Part shown: piece after piece, positions 1 to 5,200 of the stretch
Layout of the letters: every line of letters starts with the position of its first letter
Numbering within the stretch: the first letter of the stretch is position 1
Assembly: GCA_031177445.1 (NCBI GenBank)
Contig: JAPSGP010000217.1
Location: forward strand, 1 to 5,738
DNA: 5,738 bases
Origin: Acidimicrobiia bacterium
GTDB taxonomy: Bacteria > Actinomycetota > Acidimicrobiia > IMCC26256 > JACDBD01
Direction: 5' to 3'
The notes under the pieces: model-generated
Seen by the model: only the letters and a program-made list of their open reading frames with translations
Told to the model about the DNA's origin: nothing
Databases searched by the model: none
Translations under genes and position numbers: made by a program

Positions 1-476
1 CGTACGACCGCCTCGTGACGGCGCTGAGCGAGCGCGAGATCGAAAGGGTCTACCTCGCGCTCGTCTGGGGAACGCTCGACGCGCCGCGCGGGGTGATCGA
101 CGCGCCGATCGCGCGCTCGCAGGCACGGCGGATACGGATGGCGGTACGCGAACGCGGTCGCGAGGCTCGCACCGGCTTCGACGTGCAGCGCGAGTACGAC
201 ACGCCGGAGGTCAGCCTGCTCGAGTGCCGGCTAGAGACCGGCCGCACCCACCAGATCCGCGTGCACCTCAGCGCGGTCGGCCACCCGGTCGTCGGCGACG
301 CCGCGTACGGAGGCACGAGAGCACCGCTTCGCCTCGATCGCCCGTTCCTGCACGCGACCCGTCTCGCCTTTGCCCACCCGGCGACGGGCGCGCGCCTGGA
401 GCTGGAGGATCCGCTGCCACCTGAGCTCGCGAACGTGCTCGAGACGATCGAATCGAGCGGCGCCGGCTCGCGCTAG
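1..476 (+). CDS. RluA/RluD-family 23S rRNA pseudouridine synthase, C-terminal part (5' end outside window)
   Basis: This enzyme class isomerises uridine to pseudouridine in RNA, usually in large-subunit rRNA, in the cytoplasm. The frame is open from base 3 to the TAG at 474-476, giving 157 visible residues of a family usually about 300 long. The sequence before the GTG at 15 already reads as protein (YDRLV), so that GTG is internal and the gene starts upstream of the window. Visible family motifs are YLALVWG at 51-71, the strand following the catalytic loop, and RTHQIRVHL at 243-269 followed by GHPVVGDAAYGG, the RluA/RluD signature. The catalytic aspartate motif (RLDxxTSG) and any S4 domain would lie in the missing half, so the exact uridine target cannot be assigned. 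RluD-like genes often sit next to lspA and upstream of dnaE in Actinomycetota, which fits this locus. It converges on the Rrf2 gene with a 4-base overlap. Confidence 0.93.
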   Translation, partial: YDRLVTALSEREIERVYLALVWGTLDAPRGVIDAPIARSQARRIRMAVRERGREARTGFDVQREYDTPEVSLLECRLETGRTHQIRVHLSAVGHPVVGDAAYGGTRAPLRLDRPFLHATRLAFAHPATGARLELEDPLPPELANVLETIESSGAGSR

Positions 477-485
477 CCGGTCCGC
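457..485. terminator. Inverted repeat spanning the two convergent stop codons, possible bidirectional terminator
   Basis: CCGGCT (463-468) and AGCCGG (475-480) form a perfect 6-bp stem around the loop CGCGCT. With a G-U pair (462/481) and one bulged C (461) the stem continues as GCGG (457-460) with CCGC (482-485). Both genes end inside this structure. There is no T-run on either side, so this is not a classical intrinsic terminator. A U-tract-independent hairpin between convergent high-GC genes is plausible but unproven. Confidence 0.4.
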
Positions 486-901
486 GCCGTCGCCTCCGGA
501 TGACCGACGCGAGTCCGCTCGACGAGCTCGGCCAACGTGATGCCCTCGAGCCGCTGACGCATGTCGTCGGACACCCACACCCAGATCTCCTGCAGCACGC
601 AATGGCCTTCGCAGTGGTCGTGCTCGTCCATCACGGTGGTGAGCGGGCCGTCGACGGCGGCGAGGATGTCGGCGAGGGTGATCTCGCGGGGCGGGCGAGC
701 GAGCACGTACCCCCCGCCGACGCCTCGCTTGGAGCGCACGAGGCCCGCTCCCTTGACAGAGAGCAGGATCTGTTCGAGGTAGGGCTGGGGGAGATCGGTG
801 CGCTCGGCGATCTCCTTGACGGATGTCGGGCGCTCGTCACCGTGCAGGGCCAATGACAGGAGTGCCCGGGCCGCGTAGTCGCCGCGGGTCGAGACCTTCA
901 T
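473..901 (-). CDS. Rrf2-family (IscR/NsrR-like) transcriptional regulator
   Basis: This is a 142-residue DNA-binding regulator of the Rrf2 family, whose members often sense iron-sulfur status, nitric oxide, iron or redox through a cluster. The ATG at 901 gives the textbook N-terminus MKVSTRGDYAARALL; longer upstream readings would run through the divergent gene and are rejected. A winged helix-turn-helix covers about residues 5-70, with the recognition region TDLPQPYLEQIL (35-46) and the wing RGVGGGYVLARPP (59-71). The dimerisation helix begins near ADILAAVDGPL (77-87). The cluster-binding loop is unusual: H94, H96, C97, H100 and C101, then W107. By alignment to CxxHxxW of IscR, C101 matches the third IscR cysteine, but only two cysteines are present (C-x3-C), not three. 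The effector is therefore uncertain. No clear Shine-Dalgarno precedes the start. It is divergent from the phosphodiesterase gene, so the 70-bp spacer is a natural place for its operator. Family assignment is firm; ligand and targets are unknown. Confidence 0.93.
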   Translation of the reverse strand: MKVSTRGDYAARALLSLALHGDERPTSVKEIAERTDLPQPYLEQILLSVKGAGLVRSKRGVGGGYVLARPPREITLADILAAVDGPLTTVMDEHDHCEGHCVLQEIWVWVSDDMRQRLEGITLAELVERTRVGHPEATARTG

Positions 902-959
902 GGATTGCCATGGTCCCACGTTTCGACACCGGCGGCGCGCAACGGGACGAGGGCGGGCG

Positions 960-972
960 TAGCCTCCCCCGA
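960..972 (+). promoter_or_regulatory. Probable leaderless promoter (-10 TAGCCT) for the phosphodiesterase gene
   Basis: TAGCCT at 960-965 matches the actinobacterial -10 consensus TANNNT. The six bases 966-971 would put the transcription start on the A of the ATG at 972. There is no Shine-Dalgarno in front of this ATG, which agrees with leaderless initiation, a common mode in Actinomycetota. No convincing -35 hexamer lies 16-18 bp upstream, so confidence is moderate. The spacer 902-971 also must contain the Rrf2 promoter on the other strand; I could not identify it. Confidence 0.45.
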
Positions 973-2060
973 TGGAGCCGGTCCGGCCCGAATACGGCGG
1001 CGCGTCGATCGCGGGACTGATACCGGCACTGGTGGGTGGGCGCGAGGTGGCGTGGCTCCCGGAGGCGCTCGAGGGGGCGAGGTCCATCGTGCTGGTGGTG
1101 CTCGACGGCCTCGGGTGGAACGCGATCGAGGCGCACCGGAGCCTGCTGCCGGTGATCGACACGCTCGACGGCGGACCGATCACGACCGTGGCGCCGTCGA
1201 CGACCGCGAGCGCGCTGACGTCGCTCGCCACTGGGCTCGCCCCCACCCAGCACGGGCTGGTCGGCTTCAGGATGCGGATGCACGACGAGGTGCTGAACGT
1301 GCTGCGCTGGCAGTCCGGCGGCCGGCGCCCGCCGGACCCGTTCGAGGTCCAGCGCCACACTTCGTTCCTGGGGCGGTCGGTACCAGTTGTGACCCGCAGC
1401 GAGTTCCGCCATACGGGCTTCACCGAAGCCCAGCTGCGAGGGGCGCGGTTCATCGGCTGGAACGCCGTCTCCACCCTGATCGAGCACTGCCGCCGCCTCG
1501 TCGCGAGCGGCGAGCGATTCGTGTACGGCTACTACCCGTATCTGGACACGGTTGCCCACGAGTACGGACTGCACAACGAGTTCTACGAGCTGGAGCTGCA
1601 GGCCGTCGACCGCCTGGTGGGGTCGATGCTCGAGGCGCTGCCACCGTCGGCCGCGCTGCTGGTCACGTCGGATCACGGCCAGGTCCACGTCGAGTCGGGC
1701 GACTGGATCGAGCTCCTCGACGTCGCCCCGCTGACGGCGACTTACGCGGGGGACGCCCGCTTTCGGTACCTCTATGCCGCCCCCGGGGCCGCCGGTGAGC
1801 TGGCGGCGGCGGCGCGCGAGCAGTTCGGCCACGCGGCCTGGGTCTTCACGCGTGAGGAGCTGTTGCGGGAAGGCTGGATGGGGCCCGCGCCCGAAGGCCC
1901 GATCGGCCGCCGGATCGGCGACGTCGTCCTGGCGGCGCGGGAGCCGGTCGGCTTCGTCGACCCGACCTTCCCCCAGGAGTGGAAACTGGTCGCGATGCAC
2001 GGCTCGTTGACCCCGGACGAGATGTACGTCCCCTTGCTTGCGGGCCGGGGGCGGGCCTGA
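972..2060 (+). CDS. Alkaline-phosphatase-superfamily phosphodiesterase / nucleotide pyrophosphatase (PF01663-like)
   Basis: This 362-residue protein is complete and is predicted to be a two-metal phosphoesterase. Visible superfamily elements in order are: VLVVLDGLGW with the first metal aspartate D45; PSTTASALTSLATGLAPTQHG, in which T78 aligns with the threonine nucleophile of nucleotide pyrophosphatases; YYPYLDTVAHEYG with D192 and H196; LLVTSDHGQVH with D234 and H235; and MHGSLTPDEMYVPLL with H343. The expected set of metal ligands is thus intact, so an active enzyme is likely. The Asn-His that follows the nucleophile in classical NPP enzymes is replaced by Ala-Leu (TASAL for TFPNH), a form common in actinobacterial relatives, so a nucleotide substrate should not be assumed. 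No signal peptide or membrane segment is visible, suggesting a cytoplasmic protein. It starts at ATG 972, preceded by a putative leaderless promoter, is divergent from the Rrf2 gene and ends 196 bp before dnaE. The substrate is unknown. Confidence 0.88.
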   Translation: MEPVRPEYGGASIAGLIPALVGGREVAWLPEALEGARSIVLVVLDGLGWNAIEAHRSLLPVIDTLDGGPITTVAPSTTASALTSLATGLAPTQHGLVGFRMRMHDEVLNVLRWQSGGRRPPDPFEVQRHTSFLGRSVPVVTRSEFRHTGFTEAQLRGARFIGWNAVSTLIEHCRRLVASGERFVYGYYPYLDTVAHEYGLHNEFYELELQAVDRLVGSMLEALPPSAALLVTSDHGQVHVESGDWIELLDVAPLTATYAGDARFRYLYAAPGAAGELAAAAREQFGHAAWVFTREELLREGWMGPAPEGPIGRRIGDVVLAAREPVGFVDPTFPQEWKLVAMHGSLTPDEMYVPLLAGRGRA

Positions 2061-2081
2061 CGCGCCGGCGCGAAGAGGGGC

Positions 2082-2109
2082 TTGCGCCCGACCGGCGCTC
2101 GGGTAGTGT
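2082..2109 (+). promoter_or_regulatory. Predicted housekeeping promoter for dnaE (TTGCGC -16 bp- TAGTGT)
   Basis: A -35-like TTGCGC at 2082-2087 and a -10-like TAGTGT at 2104-2109 are separated by 16 bp, matching the actinobacterial TTGNNN/TANNNT pattern. The predicted start is near 2116, which leaves a leader of about 140 nt before the dnaE GTG. It lies just downstream of the phosphodiesterase stop (2058-2060), implying dnaE can be transcribed on its own. The call rests on consensus and spacing only. Confidence 0.5.
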
Positions 2110-2128
2110 TCGAGTTACAACGATGTAG

Positions 2129-2161
2129 TTCTCCACAGGGATTTCGACAGCCTGTGGACAA
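2129..2161. promoter_or_regulatory. Pair of opposed DnaA-box-like sites within an 8-bp inverted repeat
   Basis: TGTGGACAA at 2153-2161 is the reverse complement of TTGTCCACA, the DnaA-box form typical of high-GC Actinomycetota. TTCTCCACA at 2129-2137 is one mismatch from the general consensus TTATCCACA and points the other way. Together they contain the perfect inverted repeat TCCACAGG (2132-2139) / CCTGTGGA (2151-2158) with an 11-base spacer. The pair lies 20-50 bp downstream of the predicted -10 of dnaE, a position where bound DnaA could block transcription. An RNA hairpin, or a dyad for a different regulator, is the alternative reading. Confidence 0.5.
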
Positions 2162-2237
2162 CGCCCGAGCAGGGCGCGAGGTACGGCGCCCGACAGGGCG
2201 CGAGGTATGGCGCCCGACCAGGGCGCCGGGAATGGCG
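2161..2237 (+). repeat. Tandem 24-25-bp GC hairpin repeats in the dnaE leader
   Basis: Unit 1 (2172-2195) and unit 2 (2196-2220) share the pattern GGGCGC-GAGGTAyG-GCGCCC-GAC(C)A and differ by one substitution and one inserted base. A degenerate third unit begins at 2221 (GGGCGCCGGGAATGGCG), and the tail of a unit precedes the array (ACGCCCGAGCA, 2161-2171). Within each full unit GGGCGC can pair with GCGCCC around an 8-base loop. Across unit junctions GCGCCC pairs with the next GGGCGC around 4-5-base loops: 2162-2176 (5 bp), 2186-2201 (6 bp) and 2209-2227 (7 bp). The two sets of stems are mutually exclusive. The array ends just before the dnaE ribosome-binding region. Confidence 0.75.
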
Positions 2238-2251
2238 AGGAGGGGGTGGAG
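2237..2251 (+). promoter_or_regulatory. Purine-rich ribosome-binding region for dnaE
   Basis: GAGGAGG at 2237-2243 is a strong Shine-Dalgarno match but stands 13 nt from the GTG at 2257, longer than usual. GGTGGAG at 2245-2251 is a weaker match with a short 5-nt spacing. No in-frame ATG, GTG or TTG lies between this region and 2257, which supports the GTG as the start. The region is immediately 3' of the hairpin array, so its accessibility may depend on leader folding. Confidence 0.55.
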
Positions 2252-2256
2252 CGCTC

Positions 2257-5200
2257 GTGGCGAGCTCGTTCGTGCATCTGCACCTGCACACCGAGTTCTC
2301 GATGCTCGACGGCGCCGCCCGCATCGCCGACGTCGTCGCCACCGCCGCCGCCGACGGCCAGCCCGCGATCGGCATCACCGATCACGGGAACATGTACGGC
2401 GTCCTCGACTTCTACCGGGCGGCGCGCACTGCAGGCCTGACGCCTGTCCTCGGCACGGAGGCGTATTTCGTCGCGACGTCGCGCTTCGATCGCCCACGGC
2501 GTGCCGATCACGACATCTACCACCTGACGCTGCTGGCGGAGACGAACGAGGGGTACCGCAACCTCATCAAGGTGTCGTCGCACGCCTACCTCGACGGCTT
2601 CTTCTACAAGCCGCGCGTCGACTACGACCTGCTGGAGAAGCACGGTCGCGGCCTGATCGCCACCAGCGGGTGTCTGGGCGGCGTCGTGTGCCAGGAACTG
2701 ATGAACGGGAACTACGAGACGGCTCGCGAGTACGCGTCGCGGTTCCAGGACGTCCTCGGGCGCAACTCGTTCTTCATCGAGCTGCAGGACCATGGGCTGC
2801 CGGAGCAGCGCACCGTCAACCCGATGCTGGTGAAGATGGCGCGCGAGCTGGATGCGCCACTGCTGGCCACGAACGACAGTCACTACACGCACAAGCACGA
2901 CGCCGAGTCGCACGCAGCCTTGCTGTGCGTGCAGACGGGTTCGACGCTCGAAGACCCGAACCGCTTCAAGTTCGACGCCGACGAGTTCTATCTGAAGACC
3001 GCGGCCGAGATGCGTCACGTGTTCGCGGACCATCCGGAGGCGTGCGACAACACGTTGCTGATAGCGGAGCGCGCCAACGTCGAGATCGAGTTCGGCAAGC
3101 CCGAGCTGCCGTCGTTCCCGGTTCCCGAGGGGCACGACGAGGACTCCTACCTGCGAGAGCTCACCTTCGACGGCGCGCGCGAGCGCTACGCCGATTCGCC
3201 GCCGCTGCACGTGCTCGATCGCATCGAGTTCGAGCTCGGCGTCATCAAGCAGATGGGGTTCTCGGCCTACTTCCTCGTCGTCTGGGACCTGGTGCGGTAC
3301 GCGCGGTCTCGAGGTATCCGGGTGGGCCCGGGGCGGGGGAGCGCCGCCGGGTCGTGCGTTGCCTACTGCCTGCGCATCGTCGACATCGACCCGATCCGGT
3401 ACGACCTGCTGTTCGAGCGCTTCCTGAACCCCGGCCGCAAGCAGATGCCCGACATCGACATGGACTTCGACGAGCGCTATCGGGGCGAGATGATTCGCTA
3501 TGCCGCCCAGCGCTACGGGTGGGACCGCGTCGCCCAGATCGTCACGTTCTCGACCATCAAGGCGCGGGCCGCGGTGCGCGACGCTTCACGGGTCCTGGGG
3601 TACCCGTGGGCCGTCGGCGACAAGATCGCCAAGCTCATGCCGCCGCTGCTCATGGGACGCGACACCCCTCTCAACGCGTGCTTCGAGAAGGTTCGCGGTC
3701 ACGAGGACGGTTATGCGCGCGCCGGCGAGCTGCGCGAGCTCTATGCCGTCGACCCCGACGCCAAGCGCGTGATCGATGTCGCCCGTGGACTCGAAGGGCT
3801 GCGGCGCCAGGACGGCATCCACGCCGCCGCCGTCGTGATCACCCGCGAGCCGCTCACCGAGTACCTGCCGATCCAGCGCAAGCCCGAGCCGGGCGCGCCG
3901 CTCGAGGACTCGCCCATCGTCACGCAATACGAGATGCACGGAGTCGAGGACCTCGGGCTGCTGAAGATGGACTTCCTCGGCCTGCGCAACCTGTCGGTCA
4001 TCGAGCGCACGGCCGAGCTCGTCGAGGCGTCACGGGGGGTTCGCCTCGACATCGACAACATCCCGCTCGACGATCCGCCGACGTTCGAGATGCTGCGCAA
4101 AGGCGATTCCGTCGGTGTGTTCCAGCTCGAAGGTGGGCCGATGCGCGCACTCATGCGCTCGCTCGCGCCCACCACGTTCGAGGACGTCTGCGCGTTGGTT
4201 GCCCTGTACCGCCCGGGCCCGATGGCGCAGAACTGGCACAACCAGTACGCCGACCGCAAGAACGGCCGGGAAGCGGTGACGTATCCCCACCCCGACCTCG
4301 AGGACATTCTCGCCCCGACGTACGGGCTCGTGATCTACCAGGAGGAGCTCATGCGCGTGGCGCAGCGGCTCGCCGGGTACACGCTCGAGGAAGCCGACAA
4401 CCTCCGCAAGGCGACCGGCAAGAAGGACCGCAAGCTCATCGCCCGCATGCGCTCGAAGTTCGTCGAGGGCTGCGTGACCAACGGCTACGAGCGCGAGTTC
4501 GCGGAGAGCATGTTCGACACCATCGAGCCGTTCGCCGACTACTCGTTCAACAAGTCGCACTCGGTGGGCTACGGCTACGTCGCTTACCAAACCGCGTACC
4601 TCAAGGCGAACCACTCGGTGGAATACCTCGCCGCCCTGCTCACGAGCGTCAAGTCCAACAAGGACCAGACCGCCGTCTATCTCAACGAGTGCCGGCAGCT
4701 CGGGATCGACGTGCTCGTCCCTGACGTCAACGAGTCCGAGAGCGACTTCGGGGTGCGCGACGGCGCAATCCGCTTCGGGCTGTCGGCGGTCCGCAACGTG
4801 GGCGAGGGCATCGTCGAGCACCTGGTGGCAGCGCGCGCCGATGGCGCCTTCACCGACTTCTTCGACTTCTGCGAGCGGGTCGACCCCCAGGCATTGAACA
4901 AGCGAACGATCGAGTCGCTCGTCAAGTCGGGCGCGTTCGACTCGCTCGGTCATCCTCGTCAGGGTCTCCTCTTGGTACACGAGCAGGTGATCGATCACAC
5001 CCTCGCCCGCCGGCGCGAGCGCGACGCCGGCATCATGAGCCTGTTCGGCGCCGACACCGATGACGCCGCCGACACGAACGGGTTCGACGAGCGCCTCGCC
5101 ATCCCCGACACCGAGTTCGGCAAGCGCGAGCGGCTGGCGTTCGAGAAGGAGATGCTCGGCACCTACGTCAGCGAGCACCCACTGATGGGCGCGGAACGGG

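Noticed and set aside
902..1474. N-terminal extension of the Rrf2 protein to an ATG at 1474
   Set aside because: The extension would overlap the divergent phosphodiesterase gene and has no Rrf2 character; the canonical Rrf2 N-terminus begins at the ATG at 901.
837..2000. 387-codon - strand open frame opposite the phosphodiesterase
   Set aside because: It is a compositional shadow; the + strand protein has a full set of catalytic motifs. The same applies to the 297-codon + frame at 905-1798.
2084..2093. Extra copy of the hairpin-repeat segment GCGCCCGACC upstream of the array
   Set aside because: The 10-bp match to 2210-2219 is isolated, lacks the rest of the unit, and could be chance in this composition.
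2061..2098. Terminator after the phosphodiesterase (palindrome CGCGCCGGCGCG at 2061-2072; GCGCCGG 2062-2068 pairing with CCGGCGC 2092-2098)
   Set aside because: There is no T-run, the longer pairing has a 23-base loop and it overlaps the predicted dnaE -35. Such palindromes are common by chance at this GC content.
2207..2440. Possible small leader peptide starting at ATG 2207 inside the second hairpin repeat
   Set aside because: It runs 180 bases into dnaE out of frame, its translation is low-complexity, and the GAGG before it belongs to the repeat unit. No independent support.
1846..3210. 454-codon - strand open frame across the phosphodiesterase end, the leader and dnaE
   Set aside because: It runs antisense through two well-supported genes and the structured spacer, and shows no domain.
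2082..4724. 880-codon open frame on the + strand overlapping most of dnaE
   Set aside because: It is arginine-, alanine- and proline-rich low-complexity translation in a different frame from the clear DnaE sequence, with no recognisable domain. It is a GC-composition shadow of dnaE.
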